From contig NZ_JAIKLE010000031.1 in NCBI RefSeq assembly GCF_022267315.1, forward strand, positions 1-64,000: DNA of 64,000 bases. The letters are read 5' to 3'. The notes beneath the pieces are model-generated. The model worked only from the letters and a program-made list of their open reading frames with translations. It searched no databases and was not told where the DNA came from. Shown here piece after piece: positions 1 to 8,499 of this stretch (position 1 is its first letter; the number at the start of each line of letters is the position of its first letter). Both the position numbers and the translations under genes were made by a program. Origin of the DNA: Maribellus maritimus. Its GTDB lineage: Bacteria > Bacteroidota > Bacteroidia > Bacteroidales > Prolixibacteraceae.

Positions 1-29
1 TTTTTCATTACTGCATAAAGTTTAAAATT

Positions 30-65
30 AAACAAAAAATACCGGGGGTTGCAACCCCCGGTATT
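30..65 (-). terminator. Rho-independent terminator (28-nt perfect palindrome)
   Basis: Positions 38-65 form a perfect 28-nt palindrome centred on TTGCAA with a run of five G and five C in the arms. Read on the minus strand, the stem is followed by a T-run (the A-run at 34-39 on the plus strand). It lies downstream of the leftward receiver gene and is best read as the end of the kinase/receiver operon. Confidence 0.75.
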
Positions 66-150
66 CCTATTTACACAGTTTATGAGATAGTGCTAAATTA
101 CAGAAAAAAGAAGGTTCGTCAGCGCTAACTTCTAAAGATAATATTATCAG

Positions 151-510
151 TTATTTCTCAATTTGAGCAATTATTTTTTCTTTCAACGTTTTCAGAGAGA
201 TGGGTTTGGCAACATAATCGTCACAGCCTGCCTCGAAAGCTTTTTCTTTGTCACCCTTCATAGCATAAGCAGTCTGAATAATTATGGGGATATGGGGAAA
301 CTTTTGTTTTAATATTTTTGTAGCTTCATATCCATTTAGCTCAGGCAATTGAACATCCATTAAAATCAGATCTGCACCGTTTTCTTCAATAAAAGAGATA
401 CCGTCTTTTGCATTGTCAAAATTTTTGTGTGCAAATCCAAGCATATCAATCGCTATATCTATGTATTCAGCGCTTGCAGGATTGTCTTCTATTGATACAA
501 TTCGTTTCAT
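151..510 (-). CDS. Single-domain response regulator (CheY-like receiver)
   Basis: This 119-residue protein is one receiver domain with no output domain. The acidic pair E8/D9, the phospho-acceptor D52 in LILMDVQLPE, a conserved T in QTAYA near residue 80 and the lysine in AKPIS near residue 103 are all present, so it should be phosphorylated normally. It starts 22 bases after the stop of the upstream PAS histidine kinase on the same strand, so the two are almost certainly co-transcribed partners. With no DNA-binding domain, it must act through protein contacts or as a phosphate relay; the target cannot be seen from the sequence. A strong terminator follows at about 38-65. Confidence 0.9.
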   Translation of the reverse strand: MKRIVSIEDNPASAEYIDIAIDMLGFAHKNFDNAKDGISFIEENGADLILMDVQLPELNGYEATKILKQKFPHIPIIIQTAYAMKGDKEKAFEAGCDDYVAKPISLKTLKEKIIAQIEK

Positions 511-532
511 CTTAAAGGCCTATTTAATTTTT

Positions 533-3478
533 CTATTTTTTAAACTTTAAATAAAATACACTCCCCTCTCCTTTTTTTGACTCAAATTCAACACCTCCGC
601 CCAACTTTTCCATTATTGCTTCACTAATAGTCAAACCAAGTCCAGAGCCTTCATATTTTCTTGAATCCCCTTCCTCTCCCTGCCGAAAGGCTTCAAAAAT
701 TATTTTCGATTTATTACCTTCAATTCCAATCCCGGAATCTTCAACAAACAAAATAACATGTTCATCGTCTGAACCAAAATATCCAAATTTAATAAATCCT
801 TTTTCAGTAAACCTAAATGCGTTCTCAATTATATTGCTTAAGGCTTGCTTTATTCTTACTCTATCTGATTTTACGATAGAATTCTCATTTTTTACAACTT
901 TAAAAACAAATTCAATATCCGCTAATTTACCTTTATATGATTCTTTATACGAATTATACAATTCTTCAAAAACATCATCTAAGTTAAATTCAGAAATTTC
1001 AAATTTTAGTTGATTAGAATGAAGCATAGACATATCGATAATATCTTCAATCACTTTTGTTAGTCTCCGACCAGAGGCTTCTACTATTTCACCATAATAT
1101 TTCAATCTTTCAGCGTCGGCAATCCCCGAACAAATAAGATTTGAGAAACCCAGTATCCCATTTAAAGGCGTACGTATTTCATGACTTAAATTGGTTAAAA
1201 AGGTACTCTTTAGCCTGTTACTTTCTTCCGCCTTTTCTTTAGCAATCTTAAGGTCTTCAATAATCTGTTTCTTTTCAGTAATATTTTCCTTAATAGCCAC
1301 AAAATGTATTATTCTTCCATCATCATCAAAAACTGGTGCAATGATGGCATTCTCCCAAAAATAAGTACCATCCTTTTTCTTGTTCAAAAATTCACCATGC
1401 CAGGTTTTTCCTGAACAAATAGAATTCCACAACTCTTTATAATGAGAAGGTTTAGTAAAGCCCGACTTTAAAAATCCCGGTTCTTTCCCGATAACCTCTT
1501 CAGGTTTATATCCTGTTGCATCAGTGAAGCCGGGGTTCACATATTCAATTTCTCCATTTATACCAGTAATCATTACCGACAATGGTGTTTGATAGATAAT
1601 GTATTGGAACAAATTTAATTTCGACTGGCTTTCTTTCAGTTCGGTAATATCGCGCCCAATACCAACTAAACCAATTATTTTGTCGTTATCATTTTTTAAA
1701 GGGAACTTAGATGTTAAAATGATCCTGTTTTTATCTCCCGAAGGAAGAAGTTCTTCCCTGTTTATGATTGTTTCTCCCTTCTCTATTACTCTCCGGTCAT
1801 CCTCAGTATAAATGTCCGCAACTTCTTTGGGATAAATATCATAATCTGATTTCCCGATGATCTCACTTACGTCGTTAACGCCACAATGTAATGCATCTCC
1901 TTTGTTTGCAATCAACTTACGATATTGAGTATCTTTCATATAAATTGCATCTGGAATATTGTCGATTACTGTGCGAAGAAGTTTATTTGTAGTATTTAAC
2001 TCTTCTTCTGCATTTTTGCTGTCGGTTATATCCTGAATCGTCCCCTGTACTATTTGTCCTTCGCTTTTTTGATCATCATTTATCGCGGGCTGACATATTA
2101 TCTCAACCCATTTCGTCTTATTTCCGGGTAGTATTATCCGAACCTGTAATTCTGACGCAGTATTATTTACCAAAGCCCGGGTTACGGCAACGTCCAGCTT
2201 TTTTATATCTTTTTCCGAAAGGTACTTTGGAGTTTCAAATGGCTTGATAACCCCTAAAGATGGCTTTCTCTCAAAAATCTCAAAAACTTGTTCCGACCAT
2301 TGTACTTTTTCGGTTTTTGCATTGTATTTCCAATTTCCTATCTTGGCATATTTTTGAGCCATTCTTAAATCTTCCAAACTCTCTTTCAAATCAATTTCGG
2401 ATTGTACCCTTTGGGTAATATCAGTAAAAGTGATGGCAAAATACTTTTTCTTTGGAGAATAAGCTGATACCTCAAAATATTTACCTGTGTATGAACCATA
2501 TTCAGAGAAATTATCAGGTTTGCCGGTAAGTGCAACTTTACCGTATCTTTCTATCCAGAATTGTTCAGTATTTGGTAAAATATCCGAAACACGTCGGTTT
2601 AATATCTCCTCCCGTTTTAGCCCGATGATTTCTTCAAACTTTCTATTAACTTCGAGAAAAACATAATCAACTGGCTTTCCGTTTTTGTCTGTAATGATTT
2701 TGTGATAAGCAAAACCGCTGTTCATATTTTTGAACAAATGTTTCAGATTATTTTCACTTTCGCCCAGGGCTTTTTGCGCTTCTTCGGTTTCTGTAATATC
2801 GTGTATCACACCAAAAACCATTCGCTTGTCTTCCCGGTATTCAGCGATCGACCTGATCCGACGTATTTTCCCGTCAATCGGGTGTTTTATCTCAAATTTT
2901 ACATTATAGGGCTTACCTATATTTATCAAATCTTTCAGCGCCTTATCCAGCTCTTTTCTATATTTTTTTAAAGGAAAGCTTTGTGCTTCTTCAAGTGAAA
3001 ACTGATTGGCTCGAGCTCCATAAATTTTAACAGCACCATCAGAAGCAATCATTATTTTATCGTCAATATTGAACTCCCAATTTCCAAAATCAGCCAGTCT
3101 TTCTGCTCTGTTTAATCGTTTGGTGTTTATTTTTAGCTCTTTTTTTGTAAAAAATTCATCTGTTACATTTCTTACGCTAACCACTAAATGCTCCTTCCCG
3201 AGAGGTGAAAATTCAGCGTTATAAAATTCTTTACTATTGCTGTTTCCCTTCTCGATAATACAACTCGACTTTCCGCTCTCCAAGGCTTTGTGACAAACAC
3301 AGGTTTCCGGCTTTTCACAAGCATTATCATTGAAACACAAATACTCACAACAAATACTTTTATTTACCGCAACATTCGGATCGTTCGACTGTATTATTTT
3401 CCTCGAATCATAATTAATCACATAGTAAGTTACAGGCAATACTTTTAGTATCTCATCTGCACTTGTTTTGTATCTCAT
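533..3478 (-). CDS. Multi-PAS sensor histidine kinase
   Basis: This 981-residue, apparently soluble kinase has no clear membrane segment. Roughly six PAS-type domains occupy residues 13-745 (about 13-108, 120-232, 245-358, 373-487, 500-617 and 623-742). A HisKA domain follows with H766 in SHEIRTP, then a HATPase_c domain with N-box N886, G1 box DSGIG near 914 and G2 box GSGLGL near 945. The first PAS region carries six cysteines between residues 43 and 62 (C43, C44, C48, C54, C60, C62). This resembles the cysteine-bearing PAS variants in many bacterial kinases and may be a metal or redox site. There is no C-terminal receiver; the separate receiver just downstream probably fills that role. The signal sensed is unknown. 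Confidence 0.92.
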   Translation of the reverse strand: MRYKTSADEILKVLPVTYYVINYDSRKIIQSNDPNVAVNKSICCEYLCFNDNACEKPETCVCHKALESGKSSCIIEKGNSNSKEFYNAEFSPLGKEHLVVSVRNVTDEFFTKKELKINTKRLNRAERLADFGNWEFNIDDKIMIASDGAVKIYGARANQFSLEEAQSFPLKKYRKELDKALKDLINIGKPYNVKFEIKHPIDGKIRRIRSIAEYREDKRMVFGVIHDITETEEAQKALGESENNLKHLFKNMNSGFAYHKIITDKNGKPVDYVFLEVNRKFEEIIGLKREEILNRRVSDILPNTEQFWIERYGKVALTGKPDNFSEYGSYTGKYFEVSAYSPKKKYFAITFTDITQRVQSEIDLKESLEDLRMAQKYAKIGNWKYNAKTEKVQWSEQVFEIFERKPSLGVIKPFETPKYLSEKDIKKLDVAVTRALVNNTASELQVRIILPGNKTKWVEIICQPAINDDQKSEGQIVQGTIQDITDSKNAEEELNTTNKLLRTVIDNIPDAIYMKDTQYRKLIANKGDALHCGVNDVSEIIGKSDYDIYPKEVADIYTEDDRRVIEKGETIINREELLPSGDKNRIILTSKFPLKNDNDKIIGLVGIGRDITELKESQSKLNLFQYIIYQTPLSVMITGINGEIEYVNPGFTDATGYKPEEVIGKEPGFLKSGFTKPSHYKELWNSICSGKTWHGEFLNKKKDGTYFWENAIIAPVFDDDGRIIHFVAIKENITEKKQIIEDLKIAKEKAEESNRLKSTFLTNLSHEIRTPLNGILGFSNLICSGIADAERLKYYGEIVEASGRRLTKVIEDIIDMSMLHSNQLKFEISEFNLDDVFEELYNSYKESYKGKLADIEFVFKVVKNENSIVKSDRVRIKQALSNIIENAFRFTEKGFIKFGYFGSDDEHVILFVEDSGIGIEGNKSKIIFEAFRQGEEGDSRKYEGSGLGLTISEAIMEKLGGGVEFESKKGEGSVFYLKFKK

Positions 3479-3789
3479 TATTAATGATTAAAGTTATTTA
3501 CAAGTGTACTCCCCAAACATGCTTAAAACATTATATTTCCTGATCATTTTTTGAAACTGACAGATGCCTGCAACTGTAGCATTATCATTAGTTAGTGGTT
3601 TTATCATAACGTGTTTAAAAAGCGCTTGTATCAAAGGCTGAAAATAGTCTTTATTTACTTCTTTTACAAATAAGCTCTTATTCAAATTAAGTTGAAGATA
3701 TTGAAAAGCTTATTATATAATAGCCAACTTCAAGACAACTAAAGAGGCTCATTTTTTCAGGTAAGTTGAATCCGGATTTGTACGGAATT
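3479..3789. other. Intergenic region without a convincing gene
   Basis: About 310 bases lie between the kinase start and the end of the methyltransferase gene, both on the minus strand. The only open frame (63 codons, minus strand, 3494-3685) begins with TTG, has no recognisable features, and covers the place where the kinase promoter should be. I see no RNA gene or strong hairpin here. Confidence 0.5.
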
Positions 3790-4431
3790 TTATTTCTTGC
3801 GGACAATTGTCATACCATCACGCAGAGGTAGGATTACCTGTTCAACTCTGTTATCATTTTTCACCAACGTATTAAACTGAATAATTCCTTTTGTTTGCCT
3901 GTCATCAGCAGCAGGTTGTTTTTCCAATACTTTCCCGTTCCACAATGTATTATCTGCAATGATATAACCTCCCGACTTTACCTTATCAAAAACCGATTGA
4001 TAATAATCAACATATTCACGTTTATCTGCATCCATAAAAACAAGGTCGAAGTTATTATCCAAAGTTGGAATAATTTCCAAAGCAACGCCTATCTTTTGTT
4101 CTACTTTATTTTCAACACCGGCTTTAACAAAATATTTTGCAGCAAATGTTTCAAGCTCATCGTCAATCTCAATGGTTATTAATTTTCCTCCTTCGCTTAG
4201 TCCTCTTGCAAGACAAATTGCGGAATAGCCGGTAAATGTTCCCAGTTCCAGAATCTTCTCAGGTTGTATCATTTTTGAAAGCATGGTTAAAACCTGCCCC
4301 TGTAAATGCCCCGAAATCATTCTTGCACCAAGTACTTTGAGATGCGTCTCCCTGTCCAACTCTTTTAATACCTCATCTTCCGGTTCAATATGTGCCAGAA
4401 TGTATTTGTCAATTTCTTTTAAGCGATTCAT
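3790..4431 (-). CDS. Class I SAM-dependent O-methyltransferase
   Basis: The 213-residue protein matches the catechol/caffeoyl-CoA O-methyltransferase family (Methyltransf_3) in length and motifs. The SAM-binding motif I is ILELGTFTGYSA near residue 60, followed by an acidic strand end (TIEIDDE), a metal/substrate segment FMDADKREY near 130, and ADNTLWNGKV near 158. It should transfer a methyl group from SAM to a hydroxyl in a divalent-metal-dependent reaction; the acceptor is unknown. The start codon lies two bases after the stop of the M16 peptidase gene, so the two are translationally coupled. The pairing gives no clear clue to the substrate. Confidence 0.88.
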   Translation of the reverse strand: MNRLKEIDKYILAHIEPEDEVLKELDRETHLKVLGARMISGHLQGQVLTMLSKMIQPEKILELGTFTGYSAICLARGLSEGGKLITIEIDDELETFAAKYFVKAGVENKVEQKIGVALEIIPTLDNNFDLVFMDADKREYVDYYQSVFDKVKSGGYIIADNTLWNGKVLEKQPAADDRQTKGIIQFNTLVKNDNRVEQVILPLRDGMTIVRKK

Positions 4432-4433
4432 AA

Positions 4434-5663
4434 TTACTGATAAACAAATCGGCTCAAACCCTTTTCATCCAATACAACGTTGGCAACCTCCATTAGTTCT
4501 TCGGCCGTTATAGATTCTATTTTGTCGAAGATAACCCGTAACGGGTCTACTTTATTGTATAAAAGATAACTTTTACCAATGGTCAGCATTAGATCTTCCC
4601 TGCTTTCGGTTGAAATGGCAATTTGCCCGACAAGTTGTTTTTTTGCTTTACTTAACTGAACCGCACCAAGCTTTTTATCGCGTAAAAGTTTAAATTCCTT
4701 TAAAACAAGTTTATAAGCCTTTTCAAAATTTTCTTTGTCGGTTCCAAAATACACATTAAACAATCCGGTATCAGAATAGGCGGTGTAATTTGATTCAATA
4801 TTATACGCCATTCCTTTTCGTTCCCGAAGAGCGAGATTCAATCTCGAATTCATCGACTGACCTCCAAGCAGGTTGTTCAAAAGAACCATCACATTACGTT
4901 TTGGATGAGTTATATCAAATGCAATATTCCCGACAACACAATGGGTTTGAAATGTATCTTTTTCGAGGAATCTCTCAACCGGAGCATACAACTCAAATCG
5001 TTCCCGTTTGTTTTCCCTTTTCTTTTCCTCAACTTCACCAAAATATTTTTCTACAATTTTGATAAGCTTTTCAAAATCAATTTTACCAACCGAGCTTATT
5101 ACCATTTGATTTGTATAGTAATTGTTCTCGATAAACTGCAAAATCGTTTTTCTGTTGAATTTATTGATATTTTCTGTTGTTCCCAGAATATTTCGTGCAA
5201 TTGGGTGACCATCAAAAACCAACTCTTCAAATTCATCAAAAATCAACTCTGAAGGGGAATCTTTGTATGAATTAATTTCTTCTGCAATCACTTCCTTTTC
5301 CCTGTTTAGTTCTTTTTCCGGATAGGTACTATTAAACAAGATATCCGCGAGCAACTCGGCTGCCCTCTCGTAAAACTCGGTCAAAAAGGTAGAATACAGC
5401 GTAGTTTCTTCTTTAGTGGTATAAGCATTTAGTTCACCGCCCACATCTTCAATCCGGCTTAACACATGAAAAGCTTTTCGTTTTTTTGTTCCTTTAAAAA
5501 CCGAGTGTTCAATAAAATGTGCCAAACCATGTTCCATCTCCGTCTCGTCGCGCGAGCCCGTGTTTATTAAAATCCCAAGATGCGCAACCGGTGAATCGGC
5601 AAACTGATGAATAACACGGATGCCATTCTTCAATGTATATGTCAGAAAATCAGTATCTACCAT
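4434..5663 (-). CDS. M16 family zinc peptidase (pitrilysin/MPP type)
   Basis: This 409-residue protein has the inverted zinc motif HFIEH (H49, E52, H53) and the downstream zinc-ligand glutamate at about 128-129 in VIAEEI. It is therefore a catalytic rather than a degenerate M16 subunit. An N-terminal M16 domain is followed by the M16_C domain with an R/Y-type segment near 280-330. No signal peptide is visible, so the protein is probably cytoplasmic, like the short processing-protease-type M16 proteins of many Bacteroidota. It is first in a two-gene operon with the methyltransferase. A good promoter lies at 5684-5714. Confidence 0.92.
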   Translation of the reverse strand: MVDTDFLTYTLKNGIRVIHQFADSPVAHLGILINTGSRDETEMEHGLAHFIEHSVFKGTKKRKAFHVLSRIEDVGGELNAYTTKEETTLYSTFLTEFYERAAELLADILFNSTYPEKELNREKEVIAEEINSYKDSPSELIFDEFEELVFDGHPIARNILGTTENINKFNRKTILQFIENNYYTNQMVISSVGKIDFEKLIKIVEKYFGEVEEKKRENKRERFELYAPVERFLEKDTFQTHCVVGNIAFDITHPKRNVMVLLNNLLGGQSMNSRLNLALRERKGMAYNIESNYTAYSDTGLFNVYFGTDKENFEKAYKLVLKEFKLLRDKKLGAVQLSKAKKQLVGQIAISTESREDLMLTIGKSYLLYNKVDPLRVIFDKIESITAEELMEVANVVLDEKGLSRFVYQ

Positions 5664-5683
5664 TAATCAAAATAATAAGCCTG

Positions 5684-5714
5684 CAAAAGTAAGAAAAGAA
5701 AGACTGAACACAAA
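5684..5714 (-). promoter_or_regulatory. Bacteroidota-type promoter for the M16/methyltransferase operon
   Basis: On the minus strand, a -33 element TTTG (plus positions 5711-5714) and a -7 element TACTTTTG (5684-5691) are separated by 19 bases. This matches the TTTG / TAnnTTTG consensus of the primary sigma factor in this phylum. The M16 start codon lies about 20 bases downstream. Confidence 0.6.
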
Positions 5715-5769
5715 CAAACGTCACTCATTTCATTTTTTTTGTAAAATTTCTGATTTGAAAAAAAAATTC

Positions 5770-5799
5770 TTTGTGATTTTGAAAATTTGTTTACTTTTG
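5770..5799 (+). promoter_or_regulatory. Promoter for tRNA-Phe
   Basis: A TTTG at 5770-5773 and TACTTTTG at 5792-5799 are spaced by 18 bases, and the mature tRNA begins 18 bases downstream. The pattern agrees with the Bacteroidota housekeeping promoter consensus. Confidence 0.55.
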
Positions 5800-5816
5800 T
5801 CACACCAAAATAAAGG

Positions 5817-5889
<73 letters not shown>

Positions 5890-5910
5890 CTCTTATAAAA
5901 AGGAAACAAA

Positions 5911-5943
5911 AAAAAGAGCATTTTAACGATGCTCTTTTTTTTT
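5911..5943 (+). terminator. Terminator after tRNA-Phe
   Basis: The stem AGAGCA (5915-5920) pairs with TGCTCT (5930-5935) across a 9-base loop. It is flanked by an A-run upstream and a T-run downstream, the usual intrinsic terminator pattern. Confidence 0.75.
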
Positions 5944-6071
5944 GCCATTAGTTAAAACTCCGAATTAAAATAAAATCTTTAATCATTTATGGTTCAGCAC
6001 ACCACAACTAAACGAACAATTTGGAGTTTGTTTTTCATTTTATATTTTTACGCCCGAATACGGAAGGACGG

Positions 6072-6275
6072 ATGCCAAAAGTTAAAATTTATGCCCAAAG
6101 ATTTAGTAAATCGAGAAAATTTATCAGAGAGCTAAATCTGTTGGAAATACCTGAAACAGGGAACAAGATTTCCCTAAACCATAAACTTTATAGAGTAGAT
6201 AAAGTTTTTCAAGCAAATGGTGTGATTGAAATTATTGTAAGCAAGTTGAAAAGGTCATTTCGATTTCCATTTTAG
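6072..6275 (+). CDS. Small protein of unknown function
   Basis: A 67-residue basic protein beginning MPKVKIYAQRF. The open frame extends upstream to 6021, but this ATG is preferred because a purine-rich GGAAGGAC lies directly before it and the upstream 17 codons read as non-coding. It has no signal peptide or membrane span; alternating charged and hydrophobic residues (YRVDKVFQ, VIEIIV) suggest a small beta-rich fold. I do not recognise a family. It stands alone between tRNA-Phe and the PUL1 sigma gene. Confidence 0.5.
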   Translation: MPKVKIYAQRFSKSRKFIRELNLLEIPETGNKISLNHKLYRVDKVFQANGVIEIIVSKLKRSFRFPF

Positions 6276-6665
6276 TTTTTTGAAAGTAATTTCTGTAAAA
6301 CTGAAATCGAAAAAAGCTCAAATTTGACCCAACTTATAATTTTCACACATAGGATTATTATGCCCGTAGATTTCAATTGTCCAATCTGCCAGAATCTGCA
6401 ACACTCCAGAAAACTATTCGTCCCACTAACCTGCAACATTGCCAGGTTTCCTTTTGATAATCGTCTCTGTAAAAAGATTTTTTTGAGATGCTGTCAAAAA
6501 ATCAATTCCGCTATTTTCAGCGTACTTTTATACAGGAATAAAACATTCGCTTGTAGCTGATTTTTTAAATTAAGTAAATATACTTCAACCCATTAAGTTC
6601 AACTTGCTGTTAAATATAAGGTTAACTTTGTATTGTTATTTCTATATTTGCGCCATTATTTGGGA
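6276..6665 (+). promoter_or_regulatory. Upstream region of PUL1 sigma gene with a -7 element
   Basis: About 390 bases with no convincing gene; a 78-codon frame at 6324-6560 looks fortuitous. Near the end, TATATTTG at 6643-6650 matches the TAnnTTTG -7 consensus, 15 bases before the chosen sigma start. No well-spaced TTTG -33 element accompanies it (the nearest, 6627-6630, is too close). Confidence 0.35.
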
Positions 6666-7265
6666 ATGAAAACAAGTGAGAGAGAAATAATCAGGGGACT
6701 GAAAAAAGGAGATGAAAACACTTACGTTTATCTCTTCAATGAATTTTATATTTCGCTTTGTGCTTATTCTCAAAAATATGTCGGGCGAAAAGACATAGCC
6801 GAAGAAATTGTTTCTGATATCTTCTTTAGCCTTTGGGAAAACCGTAAAAAGATAAAAATAAATACCTCTCTAAAATCCTATTTGTTTAAATCGGTAGTAA
6901 ACAACTCTCTTTACTATTTAAGAAAGCTGGAAAAAGAGAACAAGCTAAAAGAGTTTTTTAGCGACAGAGAAGTGAACAATATTGAATTTTCGTTCTCACC
7001 AGAAGAGGTTTTGGAACAAAGCATTATAAAAAGCAATGTCTCAGACAAAATTGAAGAAGCAGTAGACCGACTCCCCGAGCAACAAAAGAAAGCTTTTAAA
7101 CTTAAAAGGTTCGAAGGAAAGAAAAATAAAGAAATTGCGGAGGCAATGGGACTCTCAATAAAAACAGTAGAAATGCACTTATCGAGAGCCACACTAAAAC
7201 TGCGAGAAGATTTAAAAAATTCACTTCCCGACTTTCTTTTCTTTATATTGTTTAAAAGCCAGTAA
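6666..7265 (+). CDS. ECF RNA polymerase sigma factor (PUL1)
   Basis: This is a 199-residue sigma-70 family protein of the Bacteroidota FecI-like ECF group. Region 2 lies around residues 15-85 (LFNEFYISLCAYSQKYV, then IAEEIVSDIFFSLWENR). Region 4 lies around 130-185 and has the helix-turn-helix KEIAEAMGLSIKTVEMHLSRA. The ATG at 6666 is chosen over an upstream ATG at 6633 because the family begins at this point and the -7 element at 6643-6650 would lie inside the longer version. It is followed by a FecR anti-sigma gene on the same strand and then the PUL1 susCD genes, which it should transcribe once released at the inner membrane. Confidence 0.92.
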   Translation: MKTSEREIIRGLKKGDENTYVYLFNEFYISLCAYSQKYVGRKDIAEEIVSDIFFSLWENRKKIKINTSLKSYLFKSVVNNSLYYLRKLEKENKLKEFFSDREVNNIEFSFSPEEVLEQSIIKSNVSDKIEEAVDRLPEQQKKAFKLKRFEGKKNKEIAEAMGLSIKTVEMHLSRATLKLREDLKNSLPDFLFFILFKSQ

Positions 7266-7380
7266 AACAAACCTCCCGACAAAAGGAACCTCCCGATTGA
7301 TAATAAAAAAATTGAAAAAATTAACTTTTCGATACAGGGTTTTTTATGAAACCACATCATAGTAATGAATAAACTTAAGA

Positions 7381-8379
7381 ATGAACTTTAACGAAGATAT
7401 TCAGATATCGATAATCCGATTGTTCACAGGTGAAGCCAGCCCTGAAGAAAAGAAATCGATTAGGGCCTGGTTAAACCAGTCAGATGAGAACAAACAGCTA
7501 TACAATGAATTGAAAGACTTGTGGCTTGCCAGCGGTATTAAAACAAATGCCGACAAGTATAACCTAGAGCAGGCAATTCAGGAATTCAGAGAAAAGGCAG
7601 GTTATAAAAAACAGCAAAACGATGGTCGCCTTGTTATTTTTAATGTGCTTAAATACGCGGCTATTTTTCTGCTGATTGTTGGTATCCCCCTCAGTTATTT
7701 TGCCGGCAAACACAACAACATTGTTGATTCTTTTTCAACTGTAACTTGTGTACTTGGCGACAAATCGATGATTTACCTTCCAGACAGTTCGAAAGTTTGG
7801 TTAAACTCGGGAAGCACTTTACAATTTAGCAACAATTTTAAAAAAGGAGAACGTCAGGTTTTCCTTGAAGGCGAAGCATACTTTTCAGTTGTTAAGGACA
7901 AAAAAAATCCTTTCACAGTGAAAAGCGGCGATATTCAGGTTGAAGTACTTGGTACCGAATTTAACTTAAAAGCCTATCCCGATGAAAACCATGTTTCAGC
8001 CACCTTGGTTGAAGGAAGCCTGAAAGTAAGCGGATTAGAAAATCCTACGATAATCAAACCCGGTCAAAAGTTAAAATACGACAATCAAACCAAAGAGATG
8101 GCTTTGTTTGAACTTTCAGATACTTCACCAGAAACTGAATGGAAAGACGGCCGACTGGTATTCAGAAACGAATCGTTGGAAGAATTGGAAAAAAAGCTGG
8201 AGCGTTGGTTTGACGTTGATATCGTACTGGCCGACGATCAGGTTAAAAAACGAAGATACACCGGAACAATTGAAAGGGAGAGCATCCTGGAAGTCATGTC
8301 GTATTTCAGCCTTGCACAATCAGTTGAATACAAAATAGATGGAAATAAAGTAACTTTTTTTAATCAATCCAATAAATAA
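7381..8379 (+). CDS. FecR-type anti-sigma factor (PUL1)
   Basis: A 332-residue inner-membrane protein. The N-terminal cytoplasmic part (1-85) would bind the sigma factor. One transmembrane helix spans about residues 89-107 (YAAIFLLIVGIPLSYF). The periplasmic FecR domain (about 115-215, with VWLNSGSTL and FLEGEAYFSV) is followed by a DUF4974 domain (about 258-328). In this family the periplasmic domains contact the STN domain of the cognate SusC transporter and transmit the substrate signal to the sigma factor. It sits between the sigma gene and susC. Confidence 0.93.
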   Translation: MNFNEDIQISIIRLFTGEASPEEKKSIRAWLNQSDENKQLYNELKDLWLASGIKTNADKYNLEQAIQEFREKAGYKKQQNDGRLVIFNVLKYAAIFLLIVGIPLSYFAGKHNNIVDSFSTVTCVLGDKSMIYLPDSSKVWLNSGSTLQFSNNFKKGERQVFLEGEAYFSVVKDKKNPFTVKSGDIQVEVLGTEFNLKAYPDENHVSATLVEGSLKVSGLENPTIIKPGQKLKYDNQTKEMALFELSDTSPETEWKDGRLVFRNESLEELEKKLERWFDVDIVLADDQVKKRRYTGTIERESILEVMSYFSLAQSVEYKIDGNKVTFFNQSNK

Positions 8380-8429
8380 CTAAAACAATGAAAACATAGA
8401 AAATATTTCAAAAAAACACTTCAAAAAAA

Positions 8430-8454
8430 TGGGGAAGTCTCGTACACTTCCCCA
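8430..8454 (+). terminator. Hairpin in the fecR-susC leader of PUL1
   Basis: TGGGGAAGT (8430-8438) pairs perfectly with ACTTCCCCA (8446-8454) over a 7-base loop, about 45 bases before the susC start. No T-run follows, so it may be a leader structure or RNA-processing site rather than a strict terminator. Similar hairpins occupy the same place in PUL2 and PUL3. Confidence 0.5.
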
Positions 8455-8499
8455 CTAAATAATCAAACCGAAGTTTAACAATTTTAAAGGATCTAATTT

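Noticed and set aside
38-65. GC-rich perfect palindrome as a regulatory operator or REP element
   Set aside because: The adjoining T-run on the minus strand and its place after the leftward operon make a terminator the simpler reading.
3494-3685. 63-codon minus-strand frame upstream of the histidine kinase
   Set aside because: It starts with TTG, has no recognisable features or good ribosome-binding site, and occupies the likely kinase promoter.
6324-6560. 78-codon plus-strand frame before the PUL1 sigma gene
   Set aside because: The residue composition (many C, F, N, K) looks like translated non-coding AT-rich DNA, and it lacks a ribosome-binding site.
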